A DNA stretch of 64,000 nt from the NCBI RefSeq assembly GCF_005519465.1, contig NZ_CP027858.1:6621001-6685000 (forward strand), in the 5' to 3' direction. A model generated the notes under the pieces. The model saw nothing but the letters and a program-made list of their open reading frames with translations, was not told where the DNA came from and did no database searches. Origin of the DNA: Streptomyces clavuligerus. Lineage in GTDB: Bacteria; Actinomycetota; Actinomycetes; Streptomycetales; Streptomycetaceae. A program made the position numbers and the translations under genes. Shown one piece after another: positions 27,282-35,577 of the stretch (its first letter is position 1; the number at the start of each line of letters is the position of its first letter).

Positions 27282-28780
27282 GCCTCGATCACCTCCAGAC
27301 CGCGGTCCGCGCCGAGGATCAGACGCAGCCGGATGAACTCCATCGGGACGGCCGGGGCGACCGCCACCTCGCAGACCGTCGTGGCCGGGTCCTGCCCCGG
27401 CGGGTTGTTGCTGTCGTCGCACACCACCCGGAACGCCTCGTCGGGCCGGGCCCCCGCGAGGGCGCCCGCGCGGAAGGCCGCGAGCAGGACCGAGGTCAGC
27501 GCCCGCACCAGCGCCAGCCGCAGCTCGGGCGAGTTGACGTCGAACACCAGTGGGGCCGCGACCCGCCGGATCGCCCGCACCAGCAGATGCAGCAGCCTGC
27601 GGTGGGCGATGTACCGGACCCGCGGCACGGGGGAGAGGGTGCGCCCGCCCCAGACCGTGAGCCCCCGGCCCCGGGTGCACCGCAGCAGATCGATGCCCGC
27701 GTCCGCCAGCCGCAGCCGCTGCTGCGGCGGGAGCGCCACCGCCAGGTCCACCGCCTCCAGGAGCACCGCGTTGGCGGGGGTGTGGTGCGCCCCGCGCTCC
27801 GCGTCCAGCCGGGCGATCACCCCCAGCACATGCCCGGACGCCGGGACCGTGCGCGCCCCGTTGCCCTCCGGCACCAACAGCGGCGGGTGGTACACCGCGG
27901 CGGTCGCCGCCGCGTCGCCGTCGCCGGACGCGGTCAGCTCCCCGGCGAAGGCGACCGCGCCGTCCACGGCCGACAGCTCCGGCGGCACGTCCAGCACCAC
28001 CAGCCGGTCCAGCAGCGGCCGCACGGCCGCCAGCAGCTCCCGCACCAGCTCCCGGTGGTCCGGCCCGGCCAGATCCGTGCCGAGGTCCGGGAGGGCCACC
28101 AGCGAGGGCTCGGGCAGCGCCACGAGCCGCACCACGGCGTCCCGGTAGGCGTCCCGGTCCGGCGGGCTGTCGCCGCCCCCGGCGAGCGTCAGCTCCCAGG
28201 TACGGGTGATCGGCCCGGGCGGGGCGGCCGGGTCGGCCGCGCCCGCCGGTTCCACGGGCACCAGCCGGACCAGCCGGGACGCCGCCAGCGCCGATTCCAA
28301 CGCGTCCGGCGCCAGCCCGGGAAACCACTCCGTGGGCTCCCCGGGGACCGCCACCCGCACATCCACCGCCGGGTGCCCGGCGACCGTGCTCGACCGGAAA
28401 CGGACCGTGATCCGCCCCCCGTTGGCCCACGCCCCCGGGCTGCCGGCGACCACCTCGTACCGCCGGGCGGCGAACCCCGCGACCTCCCCGACCGTCCACC
28501 CGGCGCGCGCGGTCCGGCCCGGCCCGGCGACCCGCAGCAGCCACGCCGTGCGCCCGCCGTTCTCGAAGAAGCCGCGCACCGCGTACGGGGCCGACGCGGA
28601 GCCGTCCGGCCCCCCGAAGGCGCCCAGCACATCGCGCCAGCTCTCCACCCGCACGGGGGTGCCCACCGGGCCCCGGCGGAACCCGCCCAGGAACGCGGCC
28701 ACATCCGTGCGCAGCGGTTCCTCGTCCGAGCCGCGCGGCTCGGACGTCAGGGACACCCCGGGGAGCGCTTCGGTCGTCAT
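27278..28780 (-). CDS. Tail sheath protein 2 (short)
   Basis: The 500-aa product starts MTTEALPGVSLTSEPRGSDE. The C-terminal sheath core is clear: GLTVWGGRTLSPVPRVRYIA, HRRLLHLLVRAIRRVAAPLVF and ALLAAFRAGALAGARPDEAF, each aligning with the equivalent segments of sheath 1 (RVWGARTLS, YINVRRLFLFLEESI, TTVWRSGALAGTTADEAFF). Sheath 2 lacks part of the surface-domain region. It probably forms the ring closest to the baseplate. Confidence 0.88.
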   Translation of the reverse strand: MTTEALPGVSLTSEPRGSDEEPLRTDVAAFLGGFRRGPVGTPVRVESWRDVLGAFGGPDGSASAPYAVRGFFENGGRTAWLLRVAGPGRTARAGWTVGEVAGFAARRYEVVAGSPGAWANGGRITVRFRSSTVAGHPAVDVRVAVPGEPTEWFPGLAPDALESALAASRLVRLVPVEPAGAADPAAPPGPITRTWELTLAGGGDSPPDRDAYRDAVVRLVALPEPSLVALPDLGTDLAGPDHRELVRELLAAVRPLLDRLVVLDVPPELSAVDGAVAFAGELTASGDGDAAATAAVYHPPLLVPEGNGARTVPASGHVLGVIARLDAERGAHHTPANAVLLEAVDLAVALPPQQRLRLADAGIDLLRCTRGRGLTVWGGRTLSPVPRVRYIAHRRLLHLLVRAIRRVAAPLVFDVNSPELRLALVRALTSVLLAAFRAGALAGARPDEAFRVVCDDSNNPPGQDPATTVCEVAVAPAVPMEFIRLRLILGADRGLEVIEA

Positions 28781-28781
28781 G

Positions 28782-29237
28782 TCAGACGTCGATCTCCAGC
28801 TTCTCGACCGCCAGCACCAGCGTCTCCATGGCGATCTCGTTCTTCGTGGCGTTCAGGCTCGGCCCGGTGTACTTCGTCGGCCAGCCCCGGTCGAAGTTCC
28901 AGCGCATGCACTCCTGGCGGTTCTCGTCCAGCAGCACGATCGAACCGGAGGTGCGCCGCACCTTGCCGTTCAGCGCCTCGACCACCCAGTTCCAGAAGCC
29001 GACATGGCCGGTGATCCCGCGCTTGAAGGTGAGGTTGGTGAACTTCTTCAGCCCGGGGATCTTGCGGACGGTGGTGTCCTCGCTCCCGTTGCGGTACTCG
29101 ATCACCGGAATCTCCAGTTCGAGTCCGCTGGCCTCGGTGAACGAACCGCTCACCGCGACCCCGTCGTCGCTGACGTTGGTCACGATGATCTGGAAGTTGT
29201 ATGAGGCATAGGGGTCGTCCCTGGTCACAGGGGGCAT
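28782..29237 (-). CDS. Tail tube protein 1 (main inner tube, T4 gp19-like)
   Basis: This 151-aa protein reads MPPVTRDDPYASYNFQIIVT, then SGSFTEASGLELEIPVIEYR, KKFTNLTFKRGITGHVGFWNW and ETLVLAVEKLEIDV. It is the canonical eCIS inner-tube (Hcp/gp19-fold) subunit. It lies 31 bp after the major sheath gene and one base before sheath 2, as expected for the main tube that stacks as hexameric rings inside the sheath. Confidence 0.93.
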   Translation of the reverse strand: MPPVTRDDPYASYNFQIIVTNVSDDGVAVSGSFTEASGLELEIPVIEYRNGSEDTTVRKIPGLKKFTNLTFKRGITGHVGFWNWVVEALNGKVRRTSGSIVLLDENRQECMRWNFDRGWPTKYTGPSLNATKNEIAMETLVLAVEKLEIDV

Positions 29238-29268
29238 GGTGGCTCTCCTCGGCTTGTCCGTCGGCTGC

Positions 29269-31533
29269 TCAGGCGGTCTGGGTCTCGCGGGTCTTCTGCT
29301 GGATCCGGAAGATCACGAACTCGGCCGGGAAGACCGGCGCGACACCGATGACGCAGATCAGCCGGCCGTTGGCCAGATCGTCCTCGGTCATCGTGGTGCG
29401 GTCGCAGGCGACGAAGAACGCCTCGTCGGCGGTGGTCCCGGCGAGCGCCCCGCTGCGCCACACCGTGGTGAGGAAGTTCGTGACCGTCTGACGCACCAGC
29501 GCCCACAGCGCCTCGTCGTTCGGCTCGAACACCACCCACTGGGTGCCCTCGTCGATCGACTCCTCCAGGAAGAGGAAGAGCCGCCGCACATTGATGTACT
29601 TCCAGGAGCTGTCCGACGACAGGGTGCGCGCGCCCCACACCCGCTGCCCGAACCCCGGGAAGAACCGCAGCGCGTTGATCCCCTTGGGGTTGAGCAGGTC
29701 CTGATGGCGCTTGGTCACGTCCTGCGCGATGCCGTCGACCGCCCGGATGCCCCGGATGACCGTGTTGGCCGGGGCCTTGTGCACCCCGCGCTCCACGTCC
29801 ACCCGGGCGTAGATCCCGGCGAGATGGCCCGACGGCGGCACCTCGACATCCCGGTTGACCGAGGGGTCCCGGGTCACCAGCCACGGGTAGTACAGCGCCG
29901 CGTACCGGGTGTCGAAGCGCTCCCGGAACGCCTGGATGCCCTCCAGGTCGAGCCCGTCCTGCGGATCGAGCACCGCGAACCGGTCCCGCAACAGCTCGCA
30001 GTGGGTGACGAGGGCCGACTCCACCGTGCCCGACCACATCGCGGGCACCGCGCAGACGGACACCTCGTCGATGTCCTCCAGCGCCACGATGCCGGTCCGC
30101 CGCCCGCTGCCGCCGTCCGTGCCGGTGAAGTCGGCCACGCTCAGCCCGGGATAGGCGTCGTCGCCGCCCTCCAGCGCCAGCCAGGACCCGATCGCGGGCA
30201 CCGGGAACTCGGCCGGGTCGGTGGAGAGGCCGGGCAGCGCCGTCGCCCGCACGAGCTGGGAGCGGGCCGCCAGCACCGAGGGCAGCCCCGTGTCGGCGTC
30301 CCCGGTCAGCCGCAGCCCGCCGAAGCTCTCCGTCACCTGCGCGCCCGTCGCGTCGGCGTACCGGGTGTCGACCTGGGCCTCGACCAGATGGAGCCGGTCC
30401 GTCTCGTAGCAGGTCCCCGGCACGTCGCCGTCGAAGGTGACGAGGTCCGCGTCGATCGCGGCGACCCTCCGCACGGTCAGCGCGGCGCCGTCGTCGAACT
30501 GGGTCACCGCGCCCGGGTACAGCCTGCTCGCGCCGCCGATCCGCAGCTTCGGCCCGGTGGCGACATTGCCCCGCCGCACCCGGCGCACCCCGAGCCCCGC
30601 CTGCCACGCGGGATGGGGGGTGTTCGCCGGGAAGGTCAGCCGGACCGTACCGGCCGCGGGCTGCCCCACCTGCACCGGGTACCGGACGTCCCCGATCTGC
30701 GCCCACACCTCGCCGGGCAGGTCGTCGGGGTCGAGACCGGTCACCGACGCCACGTCCACGGTGGCGCTGTCCGCGTCCGCGTCCGCGAGCAGCCGGGTGA
30801 CGAACAGCGCGCCCTCCTGCGGGTCCGGGAGCACCGGCAGCGCCGCCGACACCACCGGCTGGATCCGTACCCGCGCCGCGTCGCCCCAGGCGCCGGGGGA
30901 GACCGCGGCGAACCGCAGGCCCGCCTCGGTGGAGCGGGTGCCGACCTGGACGTAGTCCCCGCGTGCCGTCCTGACCTCGGCGGGCAGCGGGGTGTCCAGC
31001 ACGATCCGCCGCCCCGTCCGGTCGTACGAGGCGATCCGCGCCGTGTGGATCGCCTGCTGGTCGTCCCCGCGCAGGATCTGGACCTGCTGCCCGACCCCGC
31101 TGAAGCCGATCAGATGCCCCAGTTGCAGACCCCGGGCACCGCGGGCCGCGTCCGCCGCGACCGGGCTCACCAGACCCCGGCCCAGCGTCCCCGACGAGGG
31201 CACCGCCCGCGCGCTGACGACCCGCTTCACATACAGCCGCTGGCCCCCGTTGTCGAAGAACCCCTTGACGGCCAGCGGGAAGAGCCACCAGCGGCCCCCC
31301 TCGGCCGGGTCGTTCGCCCAGGTGTCGCGGACGGTCGCGGCCGGCTCCGGCAGAAAGCCGCCGAACGTGTTCTGGAACTCCAGGAACGAGGTGACCAGCT
31401 TCGGCTTGCCGGACGAGGGGCCCCGGGCCGTCACCCCGACCATCCCCGCCGTGCTGGTGCTCACCCCCGCGATCGGCCGCGGCCCCGCGTCGATCTCCTC
31501 GATGTAGACACCGGGGCTCAGATACTCCGCCAT
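29269..31533 (-). CDS. Tail sheath protein 1 (major contractile sheath)
   Basis: This 754-aa protein starts MAEYLSPGVYIEEIDAGPRP; GAGGAG lies seven bases upstream of ATG 31533. The N-terminal TAGMVGVTARGPSSGKPKLV and FGGF...WWLFPLAVKGFFDNGGQRLYVKR, and the C-terminal KGINALRFFPGFGQRVWGAR then SGALAGTTADEAFFVACDRT, are hallmarks of phage tail sheath. It is larger than minimal sheaths because of a beta-rich surface domain at about 200-400. It should be the main energy-storing sheath of the injection system. Confidence 0.95.
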   Translation of the reverse strand: MAEYLSPGVYIEEIDAGPRPIAGVSTSTAGMVGVTARGPSSGKPKLVTSFLEFQNTFGGFLPEPAATVRDTWANDPAEGGRWWLFPLAVKGFFDNGGQRLYVKRVVSARAVPSSGTLGRGLVSPVAADAARGARGLQLGHLIGFSGVGQQVQILRGDDQQAIHTARIASYDRTGRRIVLDTPLPAEVRTARGDYVQVGTRSTEAGLRFAAVSPGAWGDAARVRIQPVVSAALPVLPDPQEGALFVTRLLADADADSATVDVASVTGLDPDDLPGEVWAQIGDVRYPVQVGQPAAGTVRLTFPANTPHPAWQAGLGVRRVRRGNVATGPKLRIGGASRLYPGAVTQFDDGAALTVRRVAAIDADLVTFDGDVPGTCYETDRLHLVEAQVDTRYADATGAQVTESFGGLRLTGDADTGLPSVLAARSQLVRATALPGLSTDPAEFPVPAIGSWLALEGGDDAYPGLSVADFTGTDGGSGRRTGIVALEDIDEVSVCAVPAMWSGTVESALVTHCELLRDRFAVLDPQDGLDLEGIQAFRERFDTRYAALYYPWLVTRDPSVNRDVEVPPSGHLAGIYARVDVERGVHKAPANTVIRGIRAVDGIAQDVTKRHQDLLNPKGINALRFFPGFGQRVWGARTLSSDSSWKYINVRRLFLFLEESIDEGTQWVVFEPNDEALWALVRQTVTNFLTTVWRSGALAGTTADEAFFVACDRTTMTEDDLANGRLICVIGVAPVFPAEFVIFRIQQKTRETQTA

Positions 31534-31543
31534 GGCTGGCTCC

Positions 31544-32263
31544 TCAACTCTCACGGATCTCGATGACGTGGCGGCGCGCGGCGTCGTCGGGCAGCCGCAC
31601 GGTCAGCGCCCCGGTACGGCCCGGCCGTTCGGTGGCCACCAGCCGGAAGGTCTCCCCGCTCCGCCCGTCGGCCCGGACGCCCTCCCAGCGCAGGGCCAGC
31701 CGGAAGAAGCCCGCGGCGTCCGTGAGCGCCCGCTCCCGCCACGGCGTCAGCTCCCTGGTCCGCCCCTCGGCCACCACCAGGGCGTTGCCCACCGGGACCC
31801 CGGCCACCGGGTCGTGGACCACCCCGGAGACCGTGCGCACCCCCGGGCCGTACGGATACGCGGGCGAGGGCAGCAGCCGCACCGGCCGGGGCCGCGTCGT
31901 CCCGGCCGGCGGCGCGGTGTCGTCGTAGGCGCGCACCAGGAACTCGACCCCGGCGAGCGCCGCCGAGAACGGCTCCCCGTCCGCCGGGTACAGCGGCAGG
32001 CACCCCGCCGCCGCGAAACGGGCCCGGTGCAGCTCCGGCTCCGCCGCGGACGGGTCGGCCCGGCGGCCGAGCCCCGGATACACGAGCGCGGCGCTCGGCG
32101 TCCGCACCGCCTGGTCCTCCAGCGGCAGCCACACCCCGTCCGTGAACCGGTCGAGCCGCACCGCCACCCCCGCCGACCGCACCCGCCGGGTGTGCTCGTC
32201 GTACGGGACGAACCACACCTGGCTGTACAGCGGCGGCAGCTCCACGGGCAGGAAGCGGCTCAT
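31544..32263 (-). CDS. eCIS protein with carboxypeptidase-regulatory-like beta-sandwich
   Basis: This 239-aa protein starts MSRFLPVELPPLYSQVWFVP, overlapping the upstream stop as ATGA. The C-terminal half reads VSGVVHDPVAGVPVGNALVV, then TDAAGFFRLALRWEGV and TVRLPDDAARRHVIEIRES. This resembles CarboxypepD_reg-like (prealbumin-like) beta-sandwich domains used as adhesive or fibre-stem modules. It is coupled between the cap and sheath genes, so it is probably structural. I have no exact family name. Confidence 0.7.
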   Translation of the reverse strand: MSRFLPVELPPLYSQVWFVPYDEHTRRVRSAGVAVRLDRFTDGVWLPLEDQAVRTPSAALVYPGLGRRADPSAAEPELHRARFAAAGCLPLYPADGEPFSAALAGVEFLVRAYDDTAPPAGTTRPRPVRLLPSPAYPYGPGVRTVSGVVHDPVAGVPVGNALVVAEGRTRELTPWRERALTDAAGFFRLALRWEGVRADGRSGETFRLVATERPGRTGALTVRLPDDAARRHVIEIRES

Positions 32264-32838
32264 GACGCCCGCGCCCCCTCCACCCGCCGGCTGCGCACCG
32301 GCCGGACCGCGCTGACGGCCTGCGAGTCCAGGTCGACCACCCGGACCTCGTAGTTCAGCGACAGCCGGTACGGCTTCTGGATCGCATACCAGACCCAGGA
32401 CTTCTGGTCGAGGGTGAGCGGGGTGAGATTCAGATGGAGCGCGTCGGTGGTCGCCGCCAGACTGCCCGAGAGCCGGGTGCCGTCCAGGATCGCGTCGTCG
32501 TAGAACGCCTGGAGCGCCCGCCCCAGCATCCGGTGCTGGGTGAGCTGGTCACCGCCCCAGGGGGTGATCAGATAGCGCAGCACCAGGGCCATCGGCGGCT
32601 TGCGGGTGGTCGGCGCCCCGGGCGGCTGGGAGCGCACCGGCGGACGGTTGCGCGACGCGGGGTCCTCGGCGATCTCGTAGAGGAACACCGTGAGCTTGGG
32701 CGGCGGTGTCTGCACCGGGCCGGAGAGGTCGCTCAGCTCGGCGATCGGGGCCTCCACCCCGCTGAGGACGCCCAGCGACTCGTTCAGAGTCTCCACGATG
32801 ATGTTCGAGACATCGGCGATGACGCCGAAGTCGCCCAT
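32260..32838 (-). CDS. DUF4255/Pvc16-family cap (tail terminator) protein
   Basis: This 192-aa protein, the first gene of the eCIS operon, starts MGDFGVIADVSNIIVETLNE with a GGGGGTGG site six bases upstream. It contains PPPKLTVFLYEIAEDPASRN, LVLRYLITPWGGDQLTQHRM and LGRALQAFYDDAIL, the Pvc16 N-terminal (DUF4255) signature. These proteins cap the distal end of tube and sheath. The promoter for the whole operon should lie in the 32839-33032 region, opposite the plus-strand small ORF. Confidence 0.92.
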   Translation of the reverse strand: MGDFGVIADVSNIIVETLNESLGVLSGVEAPIAELSDLSGPVQTPPPKLTVFLYEIAEDPASRNRPPVRSQPPGAPTTRKPPMALVLRYLITPWGGDQLTQHRMLGRALQAFYDDAILDGTRLSGSLAATTDALHLNLTPLTLDQKSWVWYAIQKPYRLSLNYEVRVVDLDSQAVSAVRPVRSRRVEGARAS

Positions 32839-33032
32839 GCGAATCCACCCCCGGCCCGACCTGGTGCAGCGTGAGCCGACAGCATGGAGAGGACCGCGTG
32901 GCCGGGCCGCGACCCCGGCGTCGCACCGGCGTCACCGCTCCGTTCCCGCCCCGGCGGCCGGGCCCGCCGACGACGGCGGGGGCACGCTTCGGCGACGCCC
33001 GGGTGACAGCCGTGCCGCATCCTTGGTCACTT

Positions 33033-33230
33033 ATGGAGAATCCCCCAGAGCGCGGCGGCATTTTGATAGTCCGGGTGTGGGTGGAGGAGGGCAGGTCCGA
33101 CGGCTTCCGGGCGCGCGTCATCCGTTCGGTAGACGGCCAGGGGGCGCCGTCCGCCGCGACGAGCACCGTGGACGACGTCCTCACCCTGGTGCGTTGCTGG
33201 CTGCTGGAGATCCTCGGACCGGACGGGTGA
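33033..33230 (+). CDS. Small conserved-looking protein next to eCIS operon (65 aa)
   Basis: The ATG at 33033 opens MENPPERGGILIVRVWVEEG, followed by SDGFRARVIRSVDGQG and TVDDVLTLVRCWLLEILGPDG. The composition is balanced and looks like a folded alpha/beta protein rather than a shadow. Nearly all third codon positions are G or C after the first few codons. There is no clear ribosome site. It lies between the eCIS operon start (divergent) and the SARP gene (same strand, 149 bp away). I recall similar small ORFs beside actinobacterial eCIS loci but cannot confirm it here. Function unknown. Confidence 0.6.
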   Translation: MENPPERGGILIVRVWVEEGRSDGFRARVIRSVDGQGAPSAATSTVDDVLTLVRCWLLEILGPDG

Positions 33231-33379
33231 CGCTTTCGCGACGCTCCGGTGATGTCTCAGAAACGCCCTTTATGCGAAGACTTTCACCACACGATCATGG
33301 GTTGTCCGTAAAATGGGGCCTCCAGCGTGCCGGAAGTCGCCGGAAGGCCGCTGGAGCCGACATCGCCCGGGGGAAGCCA

Positions 33380-34147
33380 ATGAACGCACCGGCTCATGTC
33401 ATGACGTTGAGACTCCTCAAAGGCTTTGCTCTGTCGGTCGACCACATACGGGTGCCGATCTGCTCCAGCGCGCAACGGCTCATCGCCTTCCTCGCGCTCC
33501 AGGGCATGCCGCGCACCCGGACCTATGTGGCGGGGACGCTCTGGCCCGACGTCACCAGCTCCCGCGCCCACGCCAATCTGCGCTCCTCGCTGTGGCGCGC
33601 CACCCGCACCGGGCACCACGTCATCGACACCTCCGCCCAGGAACTGGCTGTTTCCCGCCATGTCACGGTCGATCTGCACGACGCGGTCGCCCGCGCGCAC
33701 CGGCTCCTCGACGCCGGGCGCTCCTGCGACGACATCCTCACCACCCAGACCCGGATCGACCTCTCCGCCGATCTGCTGCCGGAGTGGCTGGAGAGTGAAT
33801 GGGTGCTGATGGAACGGGAGCAGTACCACCAACTGCGGCTGTACGCCCTGGAGTCGATGGCCGAGCGGCTGACGGCCCTCCGGCGCCACGGCGAGGCCGT
33901 CGCCGCGGGGCTCGCCGCCGTACGGGCCGAGCCGCTGCGGGAGAGCGCCCACCGCGTCCTGGTGAAGGCCCATCTCGCGGCGGGCAACAGGGGCGCGGCG
34001 CTGCGCCAGTACGAGCAGTGCCGCAGCATCCTCTCGGAGGAACTGGGCCTGGAACCCTCGCAGACCCTCAAGAGCCTGCTGCCCGCGCCCGGCCCGCGTG
34101 GCGAGCGGCACCGGCCGCCCGCGGCGGGGCGGGTCCCGGTCCGCTAG
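33380..34147 (+). CDS. SARP/BTAD-type transcriptional regulator
   Basis: The 255-aa product starts MNAPAHVMTLRLLKGFALSV, with GGGGGAAG upstream of ATG 33380. The N-terminal winged-helix part includes CSSAQRLIAFLALQGMPRTR, then YVAGTLWPDVTSSRAHANLR and SSLWRATR. The C-terminal bacterial transcriptional activation domain (about 100-235) includes LHDAVARAHRLL, EREQYHQLRLYALESMAERL and LRQYEQCRSILSEELGLEPS. It lacks the NB-ARC part of large SARPs. Facing the eCIS operon, it is the best local candidate for its regulator (inference). Confidence 0.9.
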   Translation: MNAPAHVMTLRLLKGFALSVDHIRVPICSSAQRLIAFLALQGMPRTRTYVAGTLWPDVTSSRAHANLRSSLWRATRTGHHVIDTSAQELAVSRHVTVDLHDAVARAHRLLDAGRSCDDILTTQTRIDLSADLLPEWLESEWVLMEREQYHQLRLYALESMAERLTALRRHGEAVAAGLAAVRAEPLRESAHRVLVKAHLAAGNRGAALRQYEQCRSILSEELGLEPSQTLKSLLPAPGPRGERHRPPAAGRVPVR

Positions 34148-34441
34148 GGGGTGCCGTCCGCAACGTGGTGCGGGGCGGGGGAGACGGGCCGGGCCCGGCC
34201 GCCGGGGCGACGGCCCCGGTCCGCCCCCGCCCCCCGCGCATGCCCCCGTCCGTCCGTGCCGGGTGTGCCTCGGCCCCGCCGCCCCCGTGCGCCCGCCCGG
34301 CGGCAGCGGCCCCCGCCGACGGGCTCATCCGTCCCGTCGACTGGCGCGGGAGGCGTGCTCCGGGGGAGGGGGTGTGCGCCCTGCCGCCGGGTCCCGCGCT
34401 GTGCCACGCTGAGGAATCGCTCGATGTACGGGGAGGTCGTC

Positions 34442-34705
34442 GTGCTCACCACGGTGGTGCAGGGCCGGCGGGTGGTGCTGCCGAACACCCTGGGCGAGAT
34501 CCGCTCCGCCCTGCCGGAGGGGAGACGTGAGGAGTTCGACCGGGTCATGGCCTCCACCCCGCTGGAACAGCTCCGGCTGGTCGCCGTCATGCGCTTCGCG
34601 CTCCCCGACGAGGCCCAGGAGGAGGACGCCGAACTGGCCGCGCGGATCGACGCCGGTGACTGGACCGGAGTCTGCAACGAGGACGGGACTTCCTATCAGC
34701 CGTGA
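34442..34705 (+). CDS. Putative antitoxin of a RelE/ParE-type pair
   Basis: This 87-aa protein starts at GTG 34442, five bases after GGGGAGG (an ATG at 34424 is an alternative). The sequence RRVVLPNTLGEIRSALPEGR, then FDRVMASTPLEQLRLVAVMR is mostly helical and acidic (DEAQEEDAELAARID), as expected for an antitoxin. Its stop overlaps the toxin start (GTGA), the standard antitoxin-first layout. I do not know the family name; the call rests on the partner and layout. Confidence 0.65.
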   Translation: MLTTVVQGRRVVLPNTLGEIRSALPEGRREEFDRVMASTPLEQLRLVAVMRFALPDEAQEEDAELAARIDAGDWTGVCNEDGTSYQP

Positions 34706-34956
34706 GCCGCTACCGCATCACCTACAGCCACCGCGCCGAGACCGGCCTCGCCTCGCTCGCCCCCGGAGTACGGACCCAGGTGGAGAGCCAGATCGCGCGC
34801 AGTGTGGGCAATGACCCCTATGGACACGGGTCCGCGCCGGTGGGGAAGGACAAGGATCTCCGCGACGCGACCATCGGACGCTTCGTCATCATCCGCTACA
34901 AGATCACCTCCAACGCCCTGGTGGTGACGGTGCTGAGGGCCGTCGCCCCCTGGTGA
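34702..34956 (+). CDS. RelE/ParE-family toxin
   Basis: This 84-aa protein from GTG 34702 has the RelE/ParE-like pattern: YRITYSHRAETGLASLAPGV, then ARSVGNDPYGHGS and RDATIGRFVIIRYKITSNAL, ending VVTVLRAVAPW. Such toxins are ribosome-dependent mRNA interferases or gyrase poisons; which activity applies cannot be told. It is coupled to the antitoxin gene. A hairpin terminator follows 22 bp downstream. Confidence 0.75.
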   Translation: MSRYRITYSHRAETGLASLAPGVRTQVESQIARSVGNDPYGHGSAPVGKDKDLRDATIGRFVIIRYKITSNALVVTVLRAVAPW

Positions 34957-34978
34957 CACGACACCCCGGGGCCGGTGG

Positions 34979-34999
34979 ACGGCGGGAACCCACCGCCGT
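34979..34999 (+). terminator. Hairpin terminator after toxin gene
   Basis: ACGGCGG (34979-34985) and CCGCCGT (34993-34999) form a 7-bp GC-rich stem with a 7-base loop, 22 bp after the toxin stop. No T-run follows, as is common in Streptomyces. Confidence 0.55.
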
Positions 35000-35577
35000 T
35001 CCCGGCGGTCTCAGCGCGGACCGGCCGGGCCGGGGCGGCACGATCGCCCCGGCCCGGCCGGGGACGCGCCACCCCAGCGGCGCGTCGGGCGCGGGCGGCA
35101 GCGCCTCCCGGGCGAAGGACATCCGCGGGGGCTCCCGGAAGCGGACGGCGGGCAGCCGCACCACCGCCCGGCCGCACGGTCGGCCACCCCTCCTCATCTG
35201 TGTCCGGAGCGACCGGCCGGGCGGCAGCCCCGGCGACCGCGTCGCGCGGCGCGGCCCGGGTCCGTTTCCGTGCCGATCCGGTGCCGGGCGGGCACCGACC
35301 TGTCCGACGTGCCGGGCAGGACCGGCTCCGAGCCGCTGCCGTGCCGCCGCGCCCGTCCGCCTCCGACGGCCGCCTCCGGCAACCCAGGGCCAGGAGGCGG
35401 CCTCCCGAGGCTCCCGGACCCCGGCCACAGCAGGACCGGCCCACCCGCGAGCGACCGGGGCCGCAGCGCCCGCGCCGTCGGCCGGAGGGCACCCATCGCC
35501 GACGGCGCGCGGTAAACCGCCGACGGTCCGCGGGAAATCGCTGGGGCACGGCGGGCCCGTCTGGCAGAGTCGACCGG
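35000..35577. other. Intergenic stretch without supported gene
   Basis: About 580 bases of uniformly GC-rich DNA with open frames on several strands but no ribosome site plus recognisable protein. CAGAGT, eight bases upstream of the methyltransferase ATG, could be its -10 box. Confidence 0.5.
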
